A program made the position numbers and the translations under genes. From G020350405 sp964513655 (GTDB lineage Bacteria > Planctomycetota > Phycisphaerae > Sedimentisphaerales > Anaerobacaceae), in the NCBI GenBank assembly GCA_964513655.1, contig CAZENQ010000005.1, positions 23,795-87,794 of the forward strand: a stretch of DNA of 64,000 nt. The letters run 5' to 3'. The notes beneath the pieces were generated by a model. It saw nothing but the letters and a program-made list of their open reading frames with translations. It was not told the DNA's origin and ran no database searches. How positions within the stretch are numbered: the first letter of the stretch is position 1; the number at the start of each line of letters is the position of its first letter. Positions 25,492 to 32,698 of this stretch are shown here, piece by piece.

Positions 25492-26019
25492 CTAGGCTAA
25501 TACCTTCTTGTCGACCAAACCAAACTCACCAAGCCTATCCCACGCCATTTGTATGAATGCTTCCTTTCCACGGAATTTGGGTTTCGCATCCATTAGCTTT
25601 TCAAAAATCTGCTCTTTTGCTACTCTGCCTCCAGGCCAATATGCAATATGTTTCAAATAATGCAGAGAGGCCAGCAACTCAAGCCACTCCTCCTCATCGC
25701 TATCAACCTCCCCCCCAAGTTCCCAAATCCCCATTGCCTTTGTTAGTCGTTTTCGCGCCTTATCACTTAGCACGTATCCTGTGTAATCATCTTCCCCCGA
25801 ATCAATCTCCTCTTTCAAGAGGAAGGCGTTATCCGTGAGAATCGCACAATACGGCCCACGGAGGTACCAGTTATACCGATACTGCAAATCCAAGCCAGCC
25901 ACCTGCACCAAATAAACCTTCTTTTGAAGTCCAAGCCTTTTCGCAAAGCTGTCCAGTCTTGGTTCTCCGAGCCCAATCTCGTCCAATATTAACTTCAACA
26001 GGATCCGTCCTTTAGTCAT
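25492..26019 (-). CDS. YwgA-like protein paired with the HD phosphohydrolase
   Basis: 175 residues, soluble and acidic in the middle. The motif YRYNWYLRGPYCAILTDN resembles the aromatic-rich GPY motif of Bacillus YwgA-type proteins. In Bacillus ywgA lies beside ywfO, the HD gene, so the same partnership seems to recur here; that comparison is from memory. The ATG at 26019 has AAGGAG 9 bases upstream, which decides the start against an upstream TTG. Function is unknown; a regulator or partner of the HD enzyme is the simplest reading. Confidence 0.65.
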   Translation of the reverse strand: MTKGRILLKLILDEIGLGEPRLDSFAKRLGLQKKVYLVQVAGLDLQYRYNWYLRGPYCAILTDNAFLLKEEIDSGEDDYTGYVLSDKARKRLTKAMGIWELGGEVDSDEEEWLELLASLHYLKHIAYWPGGRVAKEQIFEKLMDAKPKFRGKEAFIQMAWDRLGEFGLVDKKVLA

Positions 26020-26262
26020 CTCACAAATCTCCTTCAAGCTTCGTTAAAGTACACTCCATACATCAATACGCAATACTAACATTTTATCGTCCAACTTCAA
26101 CAACAATCCTCAAAAAACCTCAATCCCCGTCAAACCCTAAAAATCCCTGCCGAGTCCTCCCATCGGCACCCCCTTGTCCAGAGTCCCCCGGACTCTAAGG
26201 GGGCCCATCCCGTCAAATCAAAAAAACACCAAATTCCATCTTCAAAATTTTTGTTGTTGTTG

Positions 26263-26291
26263 TTGACACCCGTCAGTCCTCCTCATATAAT
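26263..26291 (+). promoter_or_regulatory. Perfect consensus sigma-70 promoter of the cold-shock gene
   Basis: TTGACA (26263-26268), a 17-base spacer and TATAAT (26286-26291): both hexamers and the spacing match consensus exactly. The transcript would start near 26298, leaving about 98 bases of untranslated leader before the GTG at 26396. Confidence 0.85.
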
Positions 26292-26395
26292 CATTCTCAG
26301 TGGAGCATATTCTCGCGTCTCTCCAGAATATCCTCTTAAACAAAATCCGAGAGATACACTTTATATGGCTGTTACTAGGCCAAAGGAGCACTATT

Positions 26396-26599
26396 GTGAG
26401 TACAGGTACAGTAAAATGGTTTAACGAGAACAAAGGCTTTGGGTTTATCGTCCCCGATGACGACAGTGATGACTTGTTCGTGCATCACTCCGAAATCAAG
26501 GGCACCGGATCCGCCACACTTCACGAAGGCCAGAAGGTCGATTTCGAGGTCGGACAGGGCAAAAAAGGCCCCTGCGCCACCGACGTAATCCCCGGCTGA
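26396..26599 (+). CDS. csp: Cold-shock domain protein
   Basis: 67 residues: a single cold-shock (OB-fold) domain with RNP1 as KGFGFIV, RNP2 as DLFVHHS and the opening TGTVKWFNENKG. These proteins bind single-stranded RNA/DNA and act as RNA chaperones or antiterminators. The start is a GTG with AAAGGAG 7 bases upstream; frames further upstream are leader, not protein. It has the strongest promoter in the window, a long 5' leader of the kind used for cold control in cspA genes, and a terminator hairpin after the stop. Confidence 0.95.
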   Translation: MSTGTVKWFNENKGFGFIVPDDDSDDLFVHHSEIKGTGSATLHEGQKVDFEVGQGKKGPCATDVIPG

Positions 26600-26626
26600 G
26601 ACAAATCAGCTTTTTCGAAAAACCTA

Positions 26627-26660
26627 CGGGCTCCGATTAAATCCGGAGCCCGTTTCATTT
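26627..26660 (+). terminator. Intrinsic terminator of the cold-shock gene
   Basis: A 9-bp GC-rich hairpin (CGGGCTCCG / CGGAGCCCG with a short A/T-rich loop) followed by TTTCATTT, starting 28 bases after the stop codon. The U-tract is imperfect. Confidence 0.7.
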
Positions 26661-26754
26661 GCTCCCTCCCCCCCTTGCCTGCCCCCGCCTGTCCCAGCGA
26701 AGGCTGGGATCCAGTCGTCTTTTTCCTTTTTACTTTTAACCTTCGCCTTGGCGC

Positions 26755-27000
26755 AGCCTATCTCTCTGGGGCCAAAAGATCAAACCCAAACAAACCCAAG
26801 CTCAAACGCACAACGCAGGACGAACCGGGCCCGTTAAGAACACTTTTTTTGTAAATTTTCACACGTTTTCGAAATTCTTCAAACTTCTTCAAGCGCCATT
26901 CAAAACGCTTTTGTAATTCTCTATTCACTTTTTGTAATTTTTAACACTTTGAAACACTTTTCCAACACCCCCCACCCCCATTTTTAGTCCAAAAACAAGG
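26755..27000 (+). repeat. Dispersed repeat A, copy 1
   Basis: About 245 bases alignable with 52296-52490: shared blocks include CTTCTTCAAGCGCCATTC, CTATTCACTTTTTGTAATTT and CATTTTTAG followed by CCAAAAAC. The two copies differ by scattered substitutions and small indels, so they are old or degenerating. Confidence 0.75.
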
Positions 27001-27094
27001 GTGCAATTCCTTTTGCCTTTTTACTTTTCCAGCGTAAATCTGTGTTAATCCGTGCCTATAAATCAATCAAATCTGCAGCTATCTTCAGCAATGA

Positions 27095-27231
27095 CGCCGA
27101 TTTTTTTAAAAATTTTTACTCCTTATCTCCCGGATACTTACCGTATATCTACCTTCCTCCCCTCCGCGAAATTTCGCCACAAATGCGCAACCCCCTCCAA
27201 CAGTGAGCGGACCCTCCATCCGTCCGCCATT
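27095..27231 (+). repeat. Dispersed repeat B, copy 1
   Basis: About 137 bases alignable with 52533-52668. The block runs from GCCGATTTTTTTAAAAATT to CAGTGAGCGGACCCTCCATC plus CGTCCGCCAT; the last 33 bases are identical in both copies. It follows repeat A at about the same distance in both places, so A and B probably form one element of roughly 400 bases. Confidence 0.75.
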
Positions 27232-27334
27232 TGAAAACTCAATAAATTCCCTAACTCGCAGCGCAGCGAAGACCCCAGACTTGACCCGGGACCCAGAACT
27301 CCGAACCACGAGATACGCTTCACGAGATACAAAA

Positions 27335-27445
27335 AATGTAAAACAAAACCAATTTTCGAAGGGCAAAAATGAACATAAACTCAGCTTTAACAAAGGATTA
27401 CGAAAATGAACAACTGGCAGACCCGGCCGAAACAAAACCAATCTC
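27335..27445 (+). repeat. Dispersed repeat C, copy 1
   Basis: About 110 bases: ACCAATTTTCGAAGGGCAAA, then ATGAACATAAACTC, GCTTTAACAAAGG and AAAATGAACAACT, ending in a CCCGGCC...AAACCAATC segment. Two further copies occur at 27703-27818 and 52813-52925. Confidence 0.8.
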
Positions 27446-27490
27446 GAAGACCCGGCCGCCCCAGCCGCCCCTATATATAAGATAGAGCTA

Positions 27491-27619
27491 CTTTGGCTTC
27501 ACCAGGGCCGACTACCGGCCAACAGACAAAGTCAACAGGCTAGCGCAGAAGCTCGCTTCGAGCATAGTTGATGACTTTGCCTGACCCGGCCATTTGCAAA
27601 ATGGCCCATGAAGCCAAAG
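27491..27619 (+). repeat. Nested inverted repeat, possible structured RNA or MITE-like remnant
   Basis: Outer arms CTTTGGCTTCA (27491-27501) and TGAAGCCAAAG (27609-27619) are perfectly complementary and extend through GGGCC/GGCCC. Inside, CAAAGTC-AAC pairs with GTTGATGACTTTG around 27526-27580. The whole could fold as one branched 129-base stem. No coding frame is convincing. Confidence 0.55.
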
Positions 27620-27702
27620 CCCATTCGTGCCGGTTCGTGTTTATTCGTGGTTAATTCTCTCCGTGCCCTCTGTGGCAAAAAAATGCTTTGTGGCTAACCA
27701 AA

Positions 27703-27818
27703 AAATGTAAAACGAAACCAATTTTCGAAGGGCAAAAATGAACATAAGCTCAGCTTTAACAAAGGCTTACGAAAATGAACAACTTGGCCGACCCGGCCAA
27801 AACGAAACCAATCTTGCC
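27703..27818 (+). repeat. Dispersed repeat C, copy 2
   Basis: About 115 bases, differing from copy 1 (27335-27445) at only a handful of positions, in the same orientation, about 370 bases downstream. It ends close to the stop codon of the lipoprotein gene on the other strand. Confidence 0.8.
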
Positions 27819-27851
27819 ATCCCCCGGCGGTTTTGAAATTACGGATAATTT

Positions 27852-28484
27852 CTAACGCGGCTTGATTACCCTCTGTTCCTCGAATACCCTGCCCGTCAGA
27901 TAATCGGTGAACGTTACCTTCACCGTCAAGGGCTCTTTAAACTGCTCGATCTTGTCGGCCACGTCGAAAGTCAATCTGTAGTTGGTGGTTACGATTGTAG
28001 CAAACCAGAGTTCTTTCAGCTCTTCCGGCCCAACGTGCCACTCCCCAAGAAGCGCCTTGTCCTGCTCTCTATTGAGGTCCCAGAGCTGAACATCCACAGC
28101 CCCGGTCGCCTTTACTATATCACCCTCTTCGTCCATCGGCTGTATATAGACAATCAGCTTTTCGTATTGGCCGTCTTTGTCCTTATCGTAAAGATTGGTA
28201 TATCTCGTAACCTTTACTGCCTGCACTTCATACAGCCCTTCCAGCTTGTCTTCCGGCAGACCCGAAAGGACCTCTATCTGTCTTTCTAATTGCTCGTTCT
28301 TGGATTTGGCCTGCTCAAGTCCATACGTTAATTGTGCTTTTTCCCCTCGCAGCGTGTCGATTTGTTCTGCCAGGGGTGATTTACCGCCATTTTCACAGCC
28401 GACAACGAAACCCAGCAGGCCTACGCCTACGATAGCGTATACTCCGCAGCGCACAGCGTTTGGTTTTGCCTTTTTAATTTTCAC
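27852..28484 (-). CDS. Lipoprotein with short coiled coil, unknown function
   Basis: 210 residues. A signal segment ends FVVGC, a lipobox with C30. A coiled coil follows (about 38-72, with LRGEKAQLTYGLEQAKSKNE). The C-terminal domain (about 82-210) is rich in beta-type sequence such as LIVYIQPMDEEGDI and LTVKVTFTDYLTGRVFEEQ, reminiscent of an immunoglobulin-like fold. The start is a GTG; the clpP1 stop is 3 bases upstream and its last codons contain AAAGGA, so translation is probably coupled. It closes the tig-clpP2-clpP1 transcription unit. A link to protein quality control in the envelope is only a guess. Confidence 0.8.
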   Translation of the reverse strand: MKIKKAKPNAVRCGVYAIVGVGLLGFVVGCENGGKSPLAEQIDTLRGEKAQLTYGLEQAKSKNEQLERQIEVLSGLPEDKLEGLYEVQAVKVTRYTNLYDKDKDGQYEKLIVYIQPMDEEGDIVKATGAVDVQLWDLNREQDKALLGEWHVGPEELKELWFATIVTTNYRLTFDVADKIEQFKEPLTVKVTFTDYLTGRVFEEQRVIKPR

Positions 28485-28487
28485 TTC

Positions 28488-29114
28488 TTATTTTCCTTTG
28501 CCCCTGACAATCTCGGGCGCCTTCTGCAATATCCTGTCGACCAGCCCGTAATTGATTGCCTCCTTCGCCTCCAGCCACAGGTTTCGGTCGCAGTCCTTTT
28601 CTATTTTATCGGCGTCTTGGCCGGTATGTTTGGCTAATATTTGATAGAGCCGCCCGCGAAGCCGAAGTATCTCCTGCGCCTCGATGTCCAAATCGGTAGC
28701 GGTTCCCTCTAATAATCCTATAATTGACGGCTGGTGCAAAAGCACCCTGCTGTTCGCCAGCAGAAACCGCTTACCAGCCTTACCCCCGGACAGCAGTACC
28801 GCCCCCATACTCGCCGCCTGTCCGACACAGTAGGTTGCAACATCGCAACGCAAAAACTGCATCGTGTCATAAATCGCAAGCCCCGCCGTGATTGAGCCAC
28901 CGGGTGAATTGATATAGAAATGGATATCGGTCTTGCTGTCTTCGTTGCTCAGAAACAGCATCTGCGCGATAATCAAATTTGCGCTTACGTCGTCGGCCGG
29001 CCCGCCGAGAAAGACTATCCTGTCCTTAAGCAGCCTCGAATAAATATCATAAGCGCGTTCTGTTCGCCCGCTCTTTTCAATCACTATCGGCACTAAATTT
29101 TGATTAACTGTCAT
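28488..29114 (-). CDS. clpP: ATP-dependent Clp protease proteolytic subunit, paralogue 1
   Basis: 208 residues of a ClpP serine protease with a complete triad: Ser in GQAASMGA, His in LLHQPS and Asp in CDRNLW. INSPGGSITAGLAIYDTMQ is the conserved oxyanion-hole region. With a Clp ATPase it degrades unfolded or tagged proteins in the cytoplasm. It lies 53 bases downstream of a second, clearly different clpP, below tig. No clpX is in the window. Confidence 0.94.
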   Translation of the reverse strand: MTVNQNLVPIVIEKSGRTERAYDIYSRLLKDRIVFLGGPADDVSANLIIAQMLFLSNEDSKTDIHFYINSPGGSITAGLAIYDTMQFLRCDVATYCVGQAASMGAVLLSGGKAGKRFLLANSRVLLHQPSIIGLLEGTATDLDIEAQEILRLRGRLYQILAKHTGQDADKIEKDCDRNLWLEAKEAINYGLVDRILQKAPEIVRGKGK

Positions 29115-29167
29115 CTTTATTATACCTCATCTATTTTTTGTACTCCCGAGGCGCCGGGATTACCTGT

Positions 29168-29851
29168 CTACTTGCTTTTCTTTGACTTTTTATCATCCTT
29201 CTTCTCTTTGTCTTCTTCGTGCAGCACCTCATCAATAATGCCGTACTTTTGGGCCTCCTCAGCAGTCATATACCTGTCTCTTTCAGTCTCAGCGGCGATT
29301 TTATCAACGGGCTGGCCGGTATGTTTTGAAAGTATCTCATTTAACATGGTCTTGGCTTTCAAAATCTCCTCCGCCTGGATTTTGATGTCAGCTGCCTGGC
29401 CGCTAACGCCTCCCCATGGCTGATGAAGCATAACTTTGGCGTGTGGAAGGGCGTATCGCTTGCCTTTTGTGCCGGCTGCCAGTATCAACGCACCCCCGGA
29501 CTGGGCCCTGCCGATACAAAAAGTCGCCACCGGAGAGTTGACGAAACGTATGGTATCGTAAACGGCCATCGTGTCGTCAACGCTCCCGCCCGGCGAGTTG
29601 ATGTAGAGGCTGATTTCCGTCGCACGCTTGAGGTTGTCAAGATACAGTATCTTCATAATGACCTCGGCCGCCCTTTGATACGATATCTCACCTATCAGAA
29701 ACACAATCCGGTTCTCCAGCAGCATATCATCAAGACTCATCTGACGGTACCGCTGATACTGACCGTACTGATTGTATATCTCCAGCTCCTTCGGCCCCAT
29801 CCCAATATCAGAAACCTTCACAATCTTTTTTCCGGGATGTTCAATCAACAT
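29168..29851 (-). CDS. clpP: ATP-dependent Clp protease proteolytic subunit, paralogue 2
   Basis: 227 residues. The triad is complete: Ser in GRAQSGGALI, His in MLHQPWGG and Asp in ERDRYMTAEEAQKYGIID. The usual GxAxSMGA around the serine is GRAQSGGA here, an atypical context. It has an N-terminal extension of about 35 residues before DDMLLENRIVFL and a Lys/Asp-rich C-terminal tail of about 18 residues. The divergence from the neighbouring ClpP suggests a hetero-oligomeric ClpP1P2 particle, as known from some other bacteria (inference). Confidence 0.94.
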   Translation of the reverse strand: MLIEHPGKKIVKVSDIGMGPKELEIYNQYGQYQRYRQMSLDDMLLENRIVFLIGEISYQRAAEVIMKILYLDNLKRATEISLYINSPGGSVDDTMAVYDTIRFVNSPVATFCIGRAQSGGALILAAGTKGKRYALPHAKVMLHQPWGGVSGQAADIKIQAEEILKAKTMLNEILSKHTGQPVDKIAAETERDRYMTAEEAQKYGIIDEVLHEEDKEKKDDKKSKKSK

Positions 29852-29940
29852 TTATGGCTTCCTTCTATAAAGATTCAAACCGTTCAAGATTTCAAACAGC
29901 ATATTTGCAACCGTGCTCTATAAAAGCATATCGGATATTT

Positions 29941-31392
29941 CTATTTGCTGGTTTTCTTTTTCGCTGTTGTCTTGCGCTTTTTGGGTTGTTTTTTCTCGCC
30001 AGAGACCGATTTTTTTGCCTTTTTCTTTGTTGTCTCCTCGGCCTCTTTGGCCTTCTTTTTGGGTTTGACTTCCGTTATCTTCGCCGATTCGAGCAGTTTG
30101 GCGATGCACTTGTTCTCCCGCACCTGCAGTTTGAATTGTGCCAGCGAGCCGTCCCGAACCATCCCTTCCCTCATCCTTTCGGGCCGTTGTCCCCGCTGAA
30201 CAGCTAATTGTGCGATATGCCCGTTAATCTCTTCCTCCGTAACTTCGATTTCGAGCTTCGTAGCGATTTTGTCCATTATGAAGAATGTTTTGAGTTGTTC
30301 TTTTGCCTGCTGGTCACTGCTCGCCTGCAGCTGTTCCATCTGCTCTTCGACCTGCTCGCGCGCCAGGCCCCGCATCAGCAGATTGGAATACTGTCTTTGC
30401 AGCAGCGTTGTCGAGTGCTCGGCAACAACATCCACAGGAAGGTCAAAATCGGTATTATCAAGCAGATGCTTATAAATCTGCTCCGCCATCTCTGTTCGCG
30501 CCTGCGTCTCTAGCCGGCCGTGCAGCGTATCGCGCATCTTCTCCCGCAGCTCGTCCTCATCCTCGACGCCGAACCTTTTGAAAAACTCTTCGTCCATCGC
30601 GGCGGGCGTGAGACACTTGATGTCCTTTACGGCAATCTTGATATCTACCTTTTTCCCGCGATACTCTTCTCTGAAATACGTCTTTGGTACGTCGACGCTT
30701 GTTTGCCTGGTCTCCCCGCCCTTGGCGCCCGTCAGGACCTCATCCAGATTCTCGACCGGCACCGCCCCCACAAAGCCATTTTGCCTTACGTATATCTCAA
30801 TATTGTTGAGTTTCTGCTCTTCCTCAACGTCCTCAGCTTTCAAAACCACATCGGCAATTATCTGGTCCTCAAGTTCAACTGCTCCGCCCTCCCGTGGCGC
30901 CCATATGCCCGACCATCTTTGTAACTGCTCAATTTCCCTGTTGACCTGCTCGTCGGTAACTTCCAGCTTTGTCTTTTCTACCGCAATGCCTTCCAACTGC
31001 GGCAAATCGAACTCCGGACGAACTTCAACCTCAAAATCAAATTTCAGCGGTCCCGCCTCCGGCAGCTCTATACTCTCGAAATCAACGTCCGGGTCACGAA
31101 GAACATCAAGCTCGTTGTCCTTAAGGGCCGAGTCGCTCGCATCAGCCAACAGCTTCAGCTTGACTTGCTCATTTGTCTCTTTGCCGAATCTCTTCTCTAA
31201 AAGCCGACGCGGCGCCCGCCCCTTGCGAAAACCCGAAACTATCGCTTCTTTACGCAGAGTCTCATATTGTTCATCTGTGGCATTTTTTACCGCCTCTTCC
31301 GGTATTTCCACGGAGACCTTTTTCTTGCAGGGTCCGGCCTCTTTGATTGTCACTGTGTTTTTCGATTCTGCGGTTTGTTCTTCTTCAGCCAT
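29941..31392 (-). CDS. tig: Trigger factor, ribosome-associated chaperone
   Basis: 483 residues. The ribosome-binding domain shows the signature GFRKGRAPRRLLEKRFG. A PPIase-type middle domain (about 155-245) and a helical substrate-binding C-terminal region follow. Beyond about residue 440 there is a Lys/Thr-rich tail (KKKAKEAEETTKKKAKK and similar) that is longer and more basic than in most relatives and may add RNA or ribosome contacts. AGGAG precedes the ATG. tig-clpP-clpP order is conserved in many bacteria. Confidence 0.93.
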   Translation of the reverse strand: MAEEEQTAESKNTVTIKEAGPCKKKVSVEIPEEAVKNATDEQYETLRKEAIVSGFRKGRAPRRLLEKRFGKETNEQVKLKLLADASDSALKDNELDVLRDPDVDFESIELPEAGPLKFDFEVEVRPEFDLPQLEGIAVEKTKLEVTDEQVNREIEQLQRWSGIWAPREGGAVELEDQIIADVVLKAEDVEEEQKLNNIEIYVRQNGFVGAVPVENLDEVLTGAKGGETRQTSVDVPKTYFREEYRGKKVDIKIAVKDIKCLTPAAMDEEFFKRFGVEDEDELREKMRDTLHGRLETQARTEMAEQIYKHLLDNTDFDLPVDVVAEHSTTLLQRQYSNLLMRGLAREQVEEQMEQLQASSDQQAKEQLKTFFIMDKIATKLEIEVTEEEINGHIAQLAVQRGQRPERMREGMVRDGSLAQFKLQVRENKCIAKLLESAKITEVKPKKKAKEAEETTKKKAKKSVSGEKKQPKKRKTTAKKKTSK

Positions 31393-31593
31393 CTTGGTGC
31401 TCCTATGGAAAATTGCGTTTTAGCAGCCCTAAAATAACAAACAAAAAAGGCGTCGGAAAACAAAATTCCTTGGCCGCATGTCAATAACTTTCAGGCTCGA
31501 AACTTACCTGAGCCCTCAACATATCGGCGACCAACGCCAAACTACCGCTTAGCCGGTAACTCACCGATACTATATTCCGACAACATCCGTCAA

Positions 31594-31665
31594 AGCGGGT
31601 GATGAGATTTGAACTCACGACATTCACGTTGGCAACGTGACGCTCTACCACTGAGCTACACCCGC
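31594..31665 (-). tRNA. tRNA-Gly (anticodon GCC)
   Basis: A 72-nt cloverleaf on the minus strand: acceptor pair GCGGGTG/CACCCGC, D-arm GTAGCTCAGTGGTAGAGC, anticodon loop TTGCCAA (GCC) and T-arm GTGAGTTCAAATCTCAT. The discriminator is T. CCA is not encoded. Together with the TCC isoacceptor at 8699 it covers most glycine codons. Confidence 0.95.
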
Positions 31666-31825
31666 GGTTACCATTACAGTATAAAACCTGAATTTCCCCT
31701 TGCAAGCCTCTTTTTGCAAAAATTTTGCTTGTATCTGCCCCTTGTGGATATGGTACAATAGTAACTGCTGGCAACCGGTTCACCGCTGCACCAAGGGCAA
31801 TAAAGACTCAGTAAGGGGCAGTAAT

Positions 31826-32698
31826 ATGGCCACAAACCATCCACGATTGTGCAGGAAATGGATGCCTGTGCCGCTGGGTTTGTTAGTGCTTGCTGTGGTA
31901 TTCATAGGGGCCGCCCTGCCTACTCTTGCCGCCGAGAAGAAAGAGGCCGACCCGAACCAGCCCAAGCAGAAGCAAAAGTCCGCAAAGCAAAAGGAAAAGA
32001 AACCTCCCCGCCCCGACCACTCCCACCCGGCCTTCAAACAGCGGACCAAAGAACGCAACAGACTGGTCTCCAGATGGATAGAGGGTCAGCGTGTTCGCGA
32101 CCCGAACGTCCTGACTGCAATGCGCACCGTGCCTCGCCACGAGTTTGTCCGCCCCGGCGATTCGCGCAGGGCTTACGCCGACCACCCGATTTCGATAGGT
32201 TTGGGACAGTCCATAAGTCAGCCGTATATCGTCGCCTACATGACCGAGTTCCTGAAGCTGCGACCCGACCACAAGGTCCTCGAGGTCGGCACCGGCTCCG
32301 GCTATCAGGCCGCCGTCTGTGCCGAGATTGCCCAACAGGTCTATACCATCGAGATTATCGAGGCCCTCGCCAAGTCAGCCAAGCAGCGCCTAAAAAAGCT
32401 CGGCTACCCCAATGTATCCGTCAAGGCAGCCGATGGTTATTTCGGCTGGCCCAAGCAAGCTCCCTTCGACGCCATTATTGTAACTGCCGCCGCCGGTCTT
32501 GTCCCGCCGCCGTTGATTGAGCAGCTAAAGCCAAACGGCAGAATGATTCTGCCCCTTGGCAACCCCTACGGCTCACAGACCCTCGTGCTCATTACCAAGG
32601 ATGATAAGGGCGAGGTCCGAAGCAAAGCCGTTTTGCCGGTGCGATTTGTCCCTATGACCGGCCACATACTTGAGAGTAAACGGCCGCCCAAGAAATGA
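31826..32698 (+). CDS. pcm: Exported protein-L-isoaspartate O-methyltransferase
   Basis: 290 residues. The catalytic domain (about 75-285) has the Pcm signatures HPISIGLGQSISQPYIVAYM and VLEVGTGSGYQAAV, with EIIEALAK and PFDAIIVTAAAG further on. It repairs isoaspartyl residues using SAM. Unusually, it starts with a signal peptide or anchor (about 14-36, ending TLAAE) and a Lys/Pro-rich linker, so a periplasmic location is predicted. AAGGGG precedes the ATG at 31826; an upstream in-frame start at 31700 would hide the signal peptide. It overlaps the next gene by 4 bases (ATGA). Confidence 0.9.
   Translation: MATNHPRLCRKWMPVPLGLLVLAVVFIGAALPTLAAEKKEADPNQPKQKQKSAKQKEKKPPRPDHSHPAFKQRTKERNRLVSRWIEGQRVRDPNVLTAMRTVPRHEFVRPGDSRRAYADHPISIGLGQSISQPYIVAYMTEFLKLRPDHKVLEVGTGSGYQAAVCAEIAQQVYTIEIIEALAKSAKQRLKKLGYPNVSVKAADGYFGWPKQAPFDAIIVTAAAGLVPPPLIEQLKPNGRMILPLGNPYGSQTLVLITKDDKGEVRSKAVLPVRFVPMTGHILESKRPPKK

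Larger units (their letters stand above)
26661..27851. other. Gene-free, repeat-rich region
   Basis: About 1.2 kb with no credible gene. Open frames here run through repeats and lack ribosome-binding sites. It holds two long repeat segments shared with 52.3-52.7 kb, two copies of a 110-base repeat, a large inverted repeat (each listed separately), and a CGTGTTTATTCGTGG-type stretch near 27640-27690. Confidence 0.7.

Noticed and set aside
27106..27441. Minus-strand open frame (111 codons) in the repeat region
   Set aside because: It runs through repeats B and C, which recur elsewhere with indels that would break any frame. No ribosome-binding site.
30578..31423. Long plus-strand open frame (281 codons) opposite trigger factor
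   Set aside because: It is a Ser-rich antisense shadow of tig. The minus strand encodes an unmistakable trigger factor with a ribosome-binding site, and the plus frame has no recognisable domain.
31700..31825. Longer N-terminus for Pcm starting at 31700
   Set aside because: It would place 42 Cys/Trp-rich residues before a normal signal peptide; the ATG at 31826 has its own AAGGGG ribosome-binding site.
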